Source of the DNA: Flavobacterium taihuense
GTDB lineage: Bacteria > Bacteroidota > Bacteroidia > Flavobacteriales > Flavobacteriaceae
Reading direction: 5' to 3'
NCBI RefSeq assembly: GCF_019351435.1
Contig: NZ_JAHWYN010000016.1
Location: 46,326-110,325, forward strand
Length of the DNA stretch: 64,000 nt
Shown here: positions 18,677 through 27,366 of the stretch, in pieces
Layout of the letters: the number at the start of each line of letters is the position of its first letter
How positions within the stretch are numbered: position 1 is the stretch's first letter
The notes under the pieces: model-generated
Databases searched by the model: none
What the model was told of the DNA's origin: nothing
What the model saw: only the letters and a program-made list of their open reading frames with translations
Position numbers and translations under genes: made by a program

Positions 18677-19560
18677 AAGTGGAGAATTTTATCAAAGCTC
18701 AATGTTTTTAACCCTATTTTCGTTCTAAATCACCTTCTTTTTCTTTATTTTATTTAAAGAAATCAATTCCTGTATCTTATTGGAACATAAAAGGTAATAA
18801 TATCACTTTCTTGATCTTCCTTTTAGAGAAGTCATAAAATATAAACAAGAGAAATTAAAGCTAAATAATTCTGACTGATTACTAAATAAACTATTTTAAA
18901 AGATTATTCTTCAAAATATTGAATCTCCTAAAAAACTCAGATAGCATTTTCAATGGCTTTCAATCGGATCTCACATGCTATTCCCGAACGGACTTTTTTC
19001 AATAGGAACCAAATCTTGTTTTGAAAGTAGGCCTACTAGAAAGAGGTGCAATCTGTTTATAAGAGTGGTTCAGAAAACCAAAACCCACTTTATTTTTACT
19101 GAAATCCCTTCAGTCATCATAAAAAACATATTCATATTATTTGAGTATAAATTAATTTTTAGTCTTTCATATCAAAAAAAATGCATTTTAATCTTTAAAC
19201 AATACATTTACAAAACAATCACAATCAACCGCTTATAGCCTCATTTACTCTTACTAAATTCGAGTAAATTTGTCTATAATTAAAAACAGACGAATTTCAA
19301 TCTATACTTAATTCTTCATATTCAAAACCCAAAATTTTGAATTCATCGGTTGCTACCATATTAGTAATTACTTTATTGTATTTTGTACTAGCCGAAACTG
19401 GGTTTTGATTCACCTCAACTTCCAGTAAAATTGCTTCCCTCTTTTTAGCGACAGGATTAGGGCTTTCAAGCGTATTGGTTTTTGGCAAAATGCATTATTG
19501 GGAATTTGACTAGGATCTTTTCATTTAATTAAGACTTATCTTTAAAGCAAAATAAACAGA
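18677..19560. other. Gene-poor, apparently degenerate stretch
   Basis: About 880 bases with no supported gene. Short open frames at 18975-19238 (plus) and 19297-19488 (minus) have no recognisable domain, promoter or neighbour logic, and I do not call them. Because the adjacent 19569-19799 stretch is a broken histidine kinase, this part may hold further decayed remains of the same gene or its neighbours, but I could not recognise any domain in it. Confidence 0.5.
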
Positions 19561-19568
19561 AGATAATT

Positions 19569-19799
19569 GAGTATTTTTTATATCAGATAAGGGATATAAG
19601 AATTGAAGAAAACAATGCAGAAAAAATAGTTACCATCATTAAACGAGTCCATGACAAAAAAGACTACCCGAAATTGGAATAGGACTAGATATTTGCAAAA
19701 AAATTGCCACATTGCATGATGGAAACATCTAGATGGAATCAACATTAAGTCAAGTCCGTAGTACTTATGTATCATTCCGAAAAATTAAAAACAATAAAT
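19569..19799 (+). pseudogene. Remnant of a histidine kinase ATPase domain
   Basis: One frame reads EENNAEKIVTIIKRVHDKKD, then YPKLE, two stops, then IFAKKIATLHDGNI, a stop, then MESTLSQ and STYVSFRKI. This matches the end of a HATPase_c domain: the IF..F.RLH...YPGTGIGL segment and the final helix plus IW.ES..GQGSTF strands. At least three in-frame stop codons interrupt it and the glycine-rich G2 box is lost. The N-terminal part (sensor and dimerisation domains) could not be recognised upstream. It lies 10 bases before an intact receiver-domain gene, so this probably was the cognate kinase. The call rests on motif reading only. Confidence 0.7.
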
Positions 19800-19809
19800 A
19801 TATTTTAAA

Positions 19810-20241
19810 ATGAAAAAATTAAACTCCATTTTGCTTATCGATGACGATATCGCTACCAATTTCATTAGCAAAATGCTTATCAAAAAAGCTGGAATTACAG
19901 ATCATATAGAAACCACATTGAATGGACAGCAAGCATTAGACTATTTGACAAACAGTGGTAAGTACGAAAAAATGGATGGTATTTACCCAAAACCAATGTT
20001 GATCTTGCTTGACATTAACATGCCTGTTATGGATGGATGGGAATTTGCTAAGGCGTTTTCTAAATTGAAACCAAATCAAAAAGGCGAGACAATAATTGTA
20101 ATGCTTACTAGCTCGCTCAATCCAGATGACAAAGAAAAAGCTGCAAAACTTCATGCAATCAGAGGATTCCAGAACAAGATTCTAAGTATGGAAGCTCTTA
20201 TTTTAATAATGAATGAATATTTCCCTGGTTATATCGATTAA
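19810..20241 (+). CDS. Single-domain response regulator (receiver protein)
   Basis: A 143-residue stand-alone CheY-like receiver with no output domain. The acidic pocket is D11-D12-D13 (LLIDDD), the phosphoacceptor is D68 (LILLDINMPVMDGWEF), the switch residues are T100/S101 (IVMLTSS), and K123 occupies the conserved lysine position in FQNKILS, where most receivers have a K-P-[FL] turn. A 10-residue insertion between strand 3 and the phosphoacceptor region (YEKMDGIYPKP) is typical of Bacteroidota receivers paired with hybrid or phytochrome-like kinases. Its kinase partner immediately upstream is a pseudogene, so if still used it must receive phosphate from another kinase. Confidence 0.88.
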   Translation: MKKLNSILLIDDDIATNFISKMLIKKAGITDHIETTLNGQQALDYLTNSGKYEKMDGIYPKPMLILLDINMPVMDGWEFAKAFSKLKPNQKGETIIVMLTSSLNPDDKEKAAKLHAIRGFQNKILSMEALILIMNEYFPGYID

Positions 20242-20455
20242 ACATTTTGTGGATTCAGTATCAAGTCAAACACAAAATTACAATGGGCTATGGCAGTTCG
20301 TAAATCTACAAAACACTATTTTTTATAAAAAAAGATCATTTTGTTTTTAATTGTTAAATTTTTTATATATTTATCAGATAATCGATAAAATAAAACAATT
20401 CGTCGGTTATTTAAAACTAATGCAAATAAAGTATTTGCTTGATAAAAGATAAAAT

Positions 20456-21067
20456 ATGACCCCCATTTTACTTAATCAACTACGAAGTATAATTACTTCA
20501 CCTTTAATTTCGCTATTTTGTAAAAAATTTGAAGAGAACGAGATAGTATTGCGAAGATCAATTGACACCAGTATATGCACCGTGCTTATTGGTCTTGAAA
20601 ACATAATAGACAATACCCTTTTATACGATAAAATCATTGAATCTATTACTTGTACCGAATTTTACAAAACCATCGAATTTGAAAATGGTAAACTTTCATC
20701 CATAAATTACTCTTTTGAACAAGAAGGTTTTATTCCTTTAAATTTAATTTTTTCTGCCAAAAAAGGTCGCATCTCCGAAATGATATCTAATGAAGTTGGA
20801 ATCAAAAGTGAAACAGCAGGTGCTATTCTTAATTTTGCAGTAATGTTAATTTTATCTCATTTTAAAAATGAAAAGCAAAAAGCAAAAAACATTCAAACCG
20901 GATTAAATTCAGAAAAAAAAGCAATACTAAATACTGTCCCAGAAGGCATAAGAGTTATTCTTGGTTATTCTAATTTTGAATGTGAAGAAACAAATTCGTA
21001 TTCTTCAAATACTTTAGTGAAGACCAATTTAAGATCTCATTTTTTTGATAAAATTTTCAAGCTATAA
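20456..21067 (+). CDS. DUF937-like protein of unknown function
   Basis: A 203-residue, mostly helical, soluble protein. I see weak resemblance to DUF937/YidB-type proteins: an N-terminal helix pair with ICTVLIGLENIIDN (about 41-54), then LIFSAKKGRISEMISNEVGIKS (about 97-118) and a helix TAGAILNFAVMLILSHF that resembles the IS..SGI.....s.lL.m..plvm.vL repeat of the family. In related proteins this is often followed by a C-terminal OmpA domain; here there is none. It stands alone between the receiver gene and the convergent GH3 gene. Function unknown. Confidence 0.5.
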   Translation: MTPILLNQLRSIITSPLISLFCKKFEENEIVLRRSIDTSICTVLIGLENIIDNTLLYDKIIESITCTEFYKTIEFENGKLSSINYSFEQEGFIPLNLIFSAKKGRISEMISNEVGIKSETAGAILNFAVMLILSHFKNEKQKAKNIQTGLNSEKKAILNTVPEGIRVILGYSNFECEETNSYSSNTLVKTNLRSHFFDKIFKL

Positions 21068-21150
21068 TAAAAGTCAATGTTCTTTTTTTGGAATAAAAAA
21101 AATGATAACAACCCTAGAATTGTTACCATTTTTCCCTCTACCTAATTAAC

Positions 21151-23409
21151 CTATTTTAACATAAAATCTTGGGAAAGTTCATCAATTTGAATTTTGAAAG
21201 TTCCTTTTTCAGCTATCCACTTCAAATCATTATTTATAAATTGTAAATCTTTTTGATTCAAAATAAAGCTTACCGTTTTACTTTCATTTGGGGCAAGACT
21301 GATTTTTTCAAAACGTTTCAACGCTTTAACTTCTGGAGTTATGCTTGCCACTTTATCCGACAAATACAATAAAATCGATACTTTTCCGCTCACTTTACCC
21401 GTGTTCTTTACATCAACCGTAACTTTCAAATCATCTGAATTATTAATTTCAGTTTTGTCAGTTTTTAAGTTAGAATAGGTAAAACTCGTATAGGACAAAC
21501 CTGTTCCGAATTCAAATTGTGGCGAATAACTTTTTTCGTATTTAGCATCATTATTTTGTTCGTCATCCCCTAAGCTCTCAGTGTATTTACGATTGTATTT
21601 TTCTAATGAATTAGGGTACCTTGGATAATTATACGGCAACCTTCCACTTGGATTCACGTCACCATACAATATATCCGCTAGCGCTCTAGCCCCTTCATTT
21701 CCGGGCAAATAACACTGCACAACAGCGCTCATATTCTCTTCAAAATCACTAATTAACCTTGGTCTTCCTTCGTTCAAAATTAAAACAATTGGAATGTTTA
21801 ATTTAGACAAAGCCAACGCTAATTTAGATTGCGAAGCCGTTATATACAAATTGCTAATGTCACCCGGAGTTTCGGTATAGTTTTTCTCACCAAGGCATAA
21901 AATTATTCTTGATACACCTTTGGCCATTTCAACTGTTTTTGCAACTTCGGCATCATCAAAGTTCTCCAAATCTGCTCCAGGAGTATAGAGAACATTTTGT
22001 TTGCCAATTTTGTTCTGTAAAGCTTCTAGAATAGTCATTTTATCTGCGGCATAAGTATCCGAATTATCTCCCTGCCAGTTGTAAGACCAACCACCATTCA
22101 AATACTTCATACTATTAGCTGTTGGGCCGGTTAGCAATACTTTCTCATTTTTATCTAAAGGCAATGTTGCATTGTTGTTTTTCAATAAAGTGATTGATTC
22201 TGCCGCTGCATTATATGCAACATCAATAAATTCTTGAGAACCAAACTTCGGATAGTCCTTCAAATTGGCAATTGTTGTTTGAAATAAATTTAATTCAAAT
22301 TTCATCTTCAAAATTCTAGAAACCGCATCGTCAATTCGTGACATTGGTACTTCGCCTTTATTCACTAAATCTAATAAATCAACATAAAAAGTATAATCTT
22401 CAGGAACCATACTCATATCGATTCCTGCCATTACAGATAATTTTACAGCATCTCGGTTATTCTCAGCAACTTTATGTCTGGTATAGAGATAGATAATGTC
22501 TTTCCAATCGGTAACAACAACTCCTTGAAAACCCAATTCTTTTTTCAAAACATCGGTAATTAAGTATTTACTCGCGTGAACGGGAGTTCCGTTGATCTCG
22601 CCTGAACTAATCATGACACTTTTGGCTCCAGCCTTGATAGCCGCTTGGTAAATAGTCAAATCAAATTGTCTTAACACTCGTTCTGGAATAATACTAGGAG
22701 TTCTGTCTTTACCAGTTGTTGTACTACCATACCCTATATAATGCTTCATACAGGAAGCCACATTATATTTTGACCCAACATCATTTCCTTCAAAACCGTT
22801 TACCATAGCCGCACCCATTTGAGTGGACAAATAGGCATCTTCTCCAAAAGATTCCCACATTCTTGACCAAGCTGGATTTCGAGGTAAATCCAAATCGGGT
22901 GAGAAAACCCAAGGAATAGATGAGGCTCTTGTTTCATATGCCGATATCTCGGCACCTTTTTTTACTATATCGGTATTGAATGTTGCAGCCATTCCTATTT
23001 GTTGTGGAAATAACGTTGCCCCGGCAGTATAACTAGATCCGTGTATGGCATCAATTCCATACAATATCGGAATTTTCAACCTTGATTTATTGGCTTCATC
23101 ACTAATGGTTTTGATAACTTCATTCCATCTTTTAATCGTTGGGGCTCCCGGATTTGGCACATTTAATATAGACCCAATATGATACTTTTGAATAGCCTCA
23201 TTTAATTTTGCCATATCAAATTCTCCTGGTTTCCCTTTTGCTTCAAAAGAAGTAACAGTAATTTGAGTCATTTGACCAATTTTTTCTTCGACACTCATTT
23301 TAGAAAGCAATTCGGCCACTTTTTTATCTGCTTCAGGATTAGCTTTTTGGCTTTTAACCCCTAAAGAAAGTAAACTGAAGATTAACAGTAGTGCAATTTT
23401 TAATCTCAT
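21151..23409 (-). CDS. bglX: Glycoside hydrolase family 3 beta-glucosidase
   Basis: Exported exo-beta-glucosidase of the BglX type, releasing glucose from beta-linked oligosaccharides. The 752 residues comprise a signal peptide (LLIFSLLSLGVKS, cut near residue 20), the GH3 N-terminal barrel with GIDAIHGSSYTAGATLFPQQIGMAATF split around residue 113-140, CMKHYIGYG near 218, and the nucleophile Asp at about 300 in GVVVTDWKDI. The GH3 C-terminal alpha/beta domain follows (ITLLKNNNATLPL, about 405), then a fibronectin III-like domain (VTVDVKNTGKVSGKVSILLYLS). Despite being near the starch locus, its family acts on beta-linkages. A sequence at 23539-23550 shared with two starch-locus promoters lies upstream. 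Confidence 0.93.
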   Translation of the reverse strand: MRLKIALLLIFSLLSLGVKSQKANPEADKKVAELLSKMSVEEKIGQMTQITVTSFEAKGKPGEFDMAKLNEAIQKYHIGSILNVPNPGAPTIKRWNEVIKTISDEANKSRLKIPILYGIDAIHGSSYTAGATLFPQQIGMAATFNTDIVKKGAEISAYETRASSIPWVFSPDLDLPRNPAWSRMWESFGEDAYLSTQMGAAMVNGFEGNDVGSKYNVASCMKHYIGYGSTTTGKDRTPSIIPERVLRQFDLTIYQAAIKAGAKSVMISSGEINGTPVHASKYLITDVLKKELGFQGVVVTDWKDIIYLYTRHKVAENNRDAVKLSVMAGIDMSMVPEDYTFYVDLLDLVNKGEVPMSRIDDAVSRILKMKFELNLFQTTIANLKDYPKFGSQEFIDVAYNAAAESITLLKNNNATLPLDKNEKVLLTGPTANSMKYLNGGWSYNWQGDNSDTYAADKMTILEALQNKIGKQNVLYTPGADLENFDDAEVAKTVEMAKGVSRIILCLGEKNYTETPGDISNLYITASQSKLALALSKLNIPIVLILNEGRPRLISDFEENMSAVVQCYLPGNEGARALADILYGDVNPSGRLPYNYPRYPNSLEKYNRKYTESLGDDEQNNDAKYEKSYSPQFEFGTGLSYTSFTYSNLKTDKTEINNSDDLKVTVDVKNTGKVSGKVSILLYLSDKVASITPEVKALKRFEKISLAPNESKTVSFILNQKDLQFINNDLKWIAEKGTFKIQIDELSQDFMLK

Positions 23410-23533
23410 TTTTTTATAATTTATCTTTTAAACTTCTTCTTTTTAATAATTGCTTAATTATTAATGAATTTTAAAAGTAATTATATTTATTAAAGAACAA
23501 ATTTTAAAAGAACGAATTTGACTGTTTTTCATT

Positions 23534-23549
23534 GGTTTAACGTTTTCGT
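23534..23549. promoter_or_regulatory. LacI-type operator-like sequence upstream of GH3 gene
   Basis: GGTTTAACGTTTTCGT. It shares ACGTTTTCGTA (through 23550) with the sites before susC (44888) and the secreted amylase (60730). It lies about 125 bases before the GH3 start on the opposite strand. The left half does not match the other sites, so this is the weakest of the set. Confidence 0.35.
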
Positions 23550-23593
23550 AATCTAGTAAAAAACTCCAACTCCTTAAATTTATTTAGAAAAAA

Positions 23594-23623
23594 ATCCCAT
23601 TTCGCTAAAAAGTAAAATGGGAT
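23594..23623 (-). terminator. Intrinsic terminator after NTF2-like gene
   Basis: On the minus strand ATCCCATTT and AAATGGGAT form a stem with a 12-base loop followed by a T-rich run (plus-strand A-run at 23587-23594). It lies 27 bases past the stop of the leftward NTF2-like gene. Confidence 0.75.
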
Positions 23624-23649
23624 ATTTTTAAAATTTTATAATTACATTA

Positions 23650-24012
23650 CTATCCGTGATATACTCTCGAAGCAATAATTTTATTCTCGTTTACAACTAG
23701 AACCTCAGCAACAAGCATGTCTTCTTCACCATCAACGGTGCGAATGTATTCCATAAAAACGCGATCCGCATTAGCCGTTAGAGAAGTTACTTTATAATGT
23801 AAACTTGGCAAACGATCAAAAGCATCTTGCCACCAAATTCTTAAAGCTTCTTTGCCTGTCACTAAACCTTGCGTTTCAGGTTGGCGGATTTTTAACTTTG
23901 GACTAAAATGCTCTGCTTCATTATCGTAAAGGGATACCAATTGTTCCAAATTATGATTATTAAATGCTTCAAACCACTTAAAAGCTATGGATTGTAATTT
24001 TTCTGGCGTCAT
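23650..24012 (-). CDS. NTF2-like/SnoaL-type small protein
   Basis: A 120-residue single-domain protein with the SnoaL/NTF2-like cone fold pattern: an N-terminal helix pair with IAFKWFEAFNNHNLEQLVSLY (about residues 9-29), a short DNEAEHFSP strand, LVTGKEALRIWWQDAFDRLP helix, and a four-stranded curved sheet (HYKVTSLTANADRVFMEYIRTV, MLVAEVLVVNENKIIASRVYH). Family members include ketosteroid isomerase-like enzymes and ligand-binding proteins; no substrate can be named. The C-terminus RVYHG is characteristic of the group. It has its own terminator and follows rluB in the same direction, separated by a terminator. Confidence 0.8.
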   Translation of the reverse strand: MTPEKLQSIAFKWFEAFNNHNLEQLVSLYDNEAEHFSPKLKIRQPETQGLVTGKEALRIWWQDAFDRLPSLHYKVTSLTANADRVFMEYIRTVDGEEDMLVAEVLVVNENKIIASRVYHG

Positions 24013-24035
24013 TCTATTTGCTGTTTTAAATTAAA

Positions 24036-24069
24036 AAATCCCTTTACATTTTATTTATGAAAGGGATTT
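24036..24069 (-). terminator. Intrinsic terminator after pseudouridine synthase gene
   Basis: AAATCCCTTT and AAAGGGATTT form a 10-base-pair stem with a 14-base loop; on the minus strand it ends in TTTTTTAA, 19 bases past the leftward rluB-like stop. Confidence 0.8.
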
Positions 24070-24088
24070 GAAAGTATCTGTAAAATAA

Positions 24089-24994
24089 TTATACGTTTTT
24101 CAAATTGATAATTTCTTGTTCTGTAAGCAATCTCCAATTCCCTCGAGGCAAATTTTTCTTTGTTAAACCAGCAAAGGCTACGCGGTCAATTCTCAATACA
24201 TCATAACTGAAATTTTCAAATATAGAACGCACTACTTTTACGTTTGCAGATCTTAATTGAATTCCAATTTCACTTTTGGCTTCACCATCAATATAACTTA
24301 CATCTTCAACATAAACACGGTGTCCATCAAGTACAAGTCCTTTGTTTATTTTTTCTAAATCTTCAAATTTTAAATTTTTATCTAAAGAAACTTGGTAAAT
24401 TTTGGATGATTTTTGACTCGGCAAAGTAAATTTACGGATCATATCGGTGTCGTTTGTAAACAACAAAAGACCCGTTGTGTTTTTATCCATTCTACCTATT
24501 GGAGCAATTTTTGAAGTAGTAGAACCTTTAACTAATTCTAACACATTACGGAATTCCTGACCTTCATCAAGAGCAGTTGTGAAATTTTTAGGTTTGTTTA
24601 AAAGGATGTACACTTTTTTCTCCGGTGTCAAAACTACACCATCAAAATTAACTACATCTCCTGGTTTTACCATATACCCCATCTCTGTAACGGGAATTCC
24701 ATTAACTTTTACGTTTCCAGACTGAATGTAAATATCAGCATCACGTCTAGAACAAGTCCCCGAGTTTGAGATGTATTTATTCAAACGAATTTCATCTTTT
24801 ACTTTAGGTCTTTTAGGCGCTTGATTTGGTTTTTTCTCTACTTTATCAGTAGTATCGGCAACTTTTACAATTGTTTTTACTTTTTTTGGCCCTTGTGCCC
24901 TTTTTTGCATCGCAGGTTTTGGCTTATTGGAACTTGGTCTAGAGCTCGTTGGTCTAGCACCACTTCTTTTATTATTGCCTTCCTTATTGTTCAT
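24089..24994 (-). CDS. rluB: RluB/RsuA-family rRNA pseudouridine synthase
   Basis: Converts a specific uridine in rRNA to pseudouridine. The 301-residue protein begins with an unusual low-complexity, K/P/R/S-rich extension of about 85 residues (SGARPTSSRPSSNKPKPAMQ and so on), common in Bacteroidota homologues and probably disordered and RNA-binding. An S4 RNA-binding domain follows (IRLNKYISNSGTCSRRDADI, about 90-109). The RsuA-type catalytic domain has KVYILLNKPKNFTTAL, the active-site Asp in IGRMDKNTTGLLLFTND (about 166-182) and GWRLLTEQE-like GNWRLLTEQEI near the end. RluB versus RluE/RsuA specificity is a guess from length and neighbours. A -7 box lies 20 bases upstream. Confidence 0.88.
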   Translation of the reverse strand: MNNKEGNNKRSGARPTSSRPSSNKPKPAMQKRAQGPKKVKTIVKVADTTDKVEKKPNQAPKRPKVKDEIRLNKYISNSGTCSRRDADIYIQSGNVKVNGIPVTEMGYMVKPGDVVNFDGVVLTPEKKVYILLNKPKNFTTALDEGQEFRNVLELVKGSTTSKIAPIGRMDKNTTGLLLFTNDTDMIRKFTLPSQKSSKIYQVSLDKNLKFEDLEKINKGLVLDGHRVYVEDVSYIDGEAKSEIGIQLRSANVKVVRSIFENFSYDVLRIDRVAFAGLTKKNLPRGNWRLLTEQEIINLKNV

Positions 24995-25013
24995 AATATT
25001 CTATAATTTGGTG

Positions 25014-25021
25014 CAAAGATA
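25014..25021 (-). promoter_or_regulatory. -7 promoter box for rluB-like gene
   Basis: Plus-strand CAAAGATA is TATCTTTG on the minus strand, matching TAnnTTTG, 20 bases before the start codon at 24994. Confidence 0.6.
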
Positions 25022-25137
25022 CTATTTATATCATTGAGAAACGATTTTTGGCAATTAGAAAAAGTTAACTACTTAATTAAATGACTGTTGAATCGTTTGA
25101 AGATGTATCCAAAAGTATTGATTTGGGAAAAGCAATA

Positions 25138-26094
25138 CTAAATAGTCATTAAAACTTTTTTACCATGCCACAAAACGCTTGGATTTATTAAAACAATACA
25201 AAAAACGCCTGCTACAATAAGGAATTTTAATACATTGTGAAGTATAACATACCCCTCTTTAGTCTTCCATTTCCACAAATACAGTAAGAAAAAAATCAAA
25301 ACTATGAAGCCACTATAGAAGTAAAGATCCATATAACCGACATCATAAACATTGATCAAAAAATAAACAGGAACAACGGTCAATATAGTCAATCCAGTAA
25401 TTATTTTTTTGGAAATCTCTTCTCCATAAATAATAGGAATGGTTTTATAATCATTAGCCAAATCTCCTTTCAAATTCTCCAAATCCTTAATCATTTCCCG
25501 AATCAGGATTAACAAAAACAGGAAAACCGCATGCGAAACAATAACAGCAAGTTTACCGCTATTATTTTCAATTTCATACAATGGCATTTTTAAATAAAAA
25601 TACAGCAGGATTCCAAAAAAGGGCAAAACAGCTAAAAAAGCAGCCATTAAATTACCAACTAAGGGATATTTTTTAATTTTATGGGAGTAAAACCAAATCA
25701 AGAAAATATAAACCGAAAAGAACATTACAGCTCTAAATGAAACAAAAAAAGCTATTAAAGCAACGAAAAAATTAAGGCTGAAATAGACTTGCAGTTTAGT
25801 TTTCTGACTTACTAAACGATCCAATTTAGATTTGTATGGCCTATTAATCAAATCCTTTTTGCTGTCGTAAAAACTATTGATAATGTACCCAGAAGCAATT
25901 GTCAAACTTGAAGCCAAAACGATTATGAAAAGCTGAAAATCAAGCAATATCGACAAAGCTCTTCTTTCGGGAGCCAAGATAAAAATTGCAGATAAATATT
26001 GAGCCAAAGCTATAATAGGGATATTATAACCTCTAACCACTGAGAACAAACTCACCATCTTTAATACAAATAGTTTTTGCTGTCTGCTTAACAT
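25138..26094 (-). CDS. UbiA-family prenyltransferase
   Basis: A 318-residue polytopic membrane enzyme (about eight to nine helices) of the UbiA superfamily, which transfers a polyprenyl diphosphate chain to an acceptor. Both Asp-rich motifs are present: IINSFYDSKKDLINRPYKSK (about 67-86, the N/D-x-x-D-x-x-x-D type) and DLENLKGDLANDYKTIPIIYG (split around residue 205-225). Bacteroidota homologues are annotated as geranylgeranylglycerol-phosphate geranylgeranyltransferase-like. The acceptor is not determinable here. It follows the mevalonate kinase-like and decarboxylase genes in the same direction, so the group links isoprenoid precursor supply to its use. Confidence 0.85.
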   Translation of the reverse strand: MLSRQQKLFVLKMVSLFSVVRGYNIPIIALAQYLSAIFILAPERRALSILLDFQLFIIVLASSLTIASGYIINSFYDSKKDLINRPYKSKLDRLVSQKTKLQVYFSLNFFVALIAFFVSFRAVMFFSVYIFLIWFYSHKIKKYPLVGNLMAAFLAVLPFFGILLYFYLKMPLYEIENNSGKLAVIVSHAVFLFLLILIREMIKDLENLKGDLANDYKTIPIIYGEEISKKIITGLTILTVVPVYFLINVYDVGYMDLYFYSGFIVLIFFLLYLWKWKTKEGYVILHNVLKFLIVAGVFCIVLINPSVLWHGKKVLMTI

Positions 26095-26146
26095 GAAGTT
26101 TGTTTAGAATTTATAAGTAGTAGCTCTTAAATTGTTGTAGCTTTAA

Positions 26147-27085
26147 TTAAAATTGATAGACAACTTCCAATTTAAAATCTTTCAATGATGCTTTTGCACG
26201 CTCCAAATCTTCGGTAAATCCTAAGATATAACCACCACCACCAGAACCGCACAATTTTAAATAATAATCATTTGAATCAATTCCTTCTTGCCAAATACCA
26301 TGAAATTGTTCAGGAATCATTGGTTTGAAATTATTCAAGACCACTTTTGATAATTGTTTCGTATTTTCAAATAATGACTTCATATCGCCACCCAAAAAAT
26401 TCTCCACACAAGCATCTGTATATTTTACAAATTGGTTTTTTAACATTGTACGAAACCCTTTGTCTTTCAGGTTTTCCATAAAAATATTAACCATTGGTGC
26501 TGTTTCTCCAACAATCCCAGAGTCTAACAAGAAAACTGCTCCTTTACCGTCAAAACTTTGGGTTGGAATTCCAGTAGCTTCAATATTGTCTTTAGAATTA
26601 ATTAAAATTGGAATACTCAAATAACTGTTTAATGGATCCAAACCCGAACTTTTTCCGTGGAAAAAACTCTCCATTTGAGAAAAAATAGTTTTAAGAGTCA
26701 ACAATTTTTCACGCGTTAAGTTCTCTAAAACTGTGATTTTATGTTGCGCATATTTATCGTAAATAGCCGCTACCAAAGCGCCGCTACTGCCTACTCCATA
26801 TCCTTGTGGAATACTGGAATCAAAATACATTCCTGTTTGAACATCATTATTTAGAGCCTCCAAATCAAAAGTCACCAAATCAGGTTGATCCTTTTGCAAT
26901 TGCTCCAAATAAGTCACGAATCGTTTCAAATGACTATTCGATTGAATGGCTTCTTGTGAAGGATTAGGATCTTTCTTTAGAGCTCCGTTGTAAAAATTAT
27001 AAGGGATTGACAAACCTTTGGAATCACGAATAATTCCGTATTCTCCAAAGAGTAATATTTTTGAATAAAATAAAGGTCCTTTCAT
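26147..27085 (-). CDS. Mevalonate kinase-like GHMP kinase
   Basis: A 312-residue GHMP-superfamily kinase. The N-terminal KILLFGEYGIIRDSKGLSIP motif corresponds to the KVILFGEHAVVYG start of mevalonate kinases. The ATP-binding motif is SIPQGYGVGSSGALVAAIYD (about 91-110), followed by KSSGLDPLNSYLSIPILI and the C-terminal glycine motif KLCGSGGGGYILGF. Together with diphosphomevalonate decarboxylase two genes upstream it makes a mevalonate pathway set; phosphomevalonate kinase is not in the window. Alternative GHMP substrates cannot be excluded, but the context is strong. Confidence 0.85.
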   Translation of the reverse strand: MKGPLFYSKILLFGEYGIIRDSKGLSIPYNFYNGALKKDPNPSQEAIQSNSHLKRFVTYLEQLQKDQPDLVTFDLEALNNDVQTGMYFDSSIPQGYGVGSSGALVAAIYDKYAQHKITVLENLTREKLLTLKTIFSQMESFFHGKSSGLDPLNSYLSIPILINSKDNIEATGIPTQSFDGKGAVFLLDSGIVGETAPMVNIFMENLKDKGFRTMLKNQFVKYTDACVENFLGGDMKSLFENTKQLSKVVLNNFKPMIPEQFHGIWQEGIDSNDYYLKLCGSGGGGYILGFTEDLERAKASLKDFKLEVVYQF

Positions 27086-27132
27086 ATGTGATTTAAATTA
27101 TCAATTTGGGGTTGGTAATTATTGTTTTTATA

Positions 27133-27327
27133 TCAAAAATCGACAACATCTCCACGATTTTCATTTTGTATTCCTATGTTTATTTCTTCTTGCTGTTCAG
27201 GTGTTAACTCCTCCCAAACCTCTTTTTCTTTGTCTTCAAAAACTGCTCTAATTTTCTTCAAAAGATTAACATCTTTGGTTTTTACTATCTTTTTGATTAA
27301 TTCCAATTTCTCCACATTCAAATCCAT
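27133..27327 (-). CDS. Orphan antitoxin-like small protein
   Basis: A 64-residue, highly charged, helical protein: MDLNVEKLELIKKIVKTKD, then VNLLKKIRAVFEDKEKEVW and ELTPEQQEEINIGIQNENRG. It resembles the small addiction-module antitoxins of Bacteroidota that begin with a VEKIELIK helix and end with an acidic EI..GI....G segment and pair with a RelE/ParE-type toxin. Here only 47 bases separate its stop from the mevalonate kinase-like gene, so no toxin gene follows, and none is seen on the opposite strand. It may be a solitary remnant sitting within the isoprenoid operon. Confidence 0.6.
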   Translation of the reverse strand: MDLNVEKLELIKKIVKTKDVNLLKKIRAVFEDKEKEVWEELTPEQQEEINIGIQNENRGDVVDF

Positions 27328-27366
27328 GATTGTCGCATTAAGAATTAAAGATACTAAAAAAAGGAA

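Noticed and set aside
18975..19238. 87-residue open frame on the plus strand
   Set aside because: No recognisable domain, no promoter box, irregular composition, and it lies in a stretch that is otherwise decayed.
19297..19488. 63-residue open frame on the minus strand
   Set aside because: No family resemblance I can defend; it may be part of decayed sequence.
25081..25152. Short 23-codon frame overlapping the end of the UbiA-type gene
   Set aside because: Too short, overlaps a real gene on the other strand and has no supporting signal.
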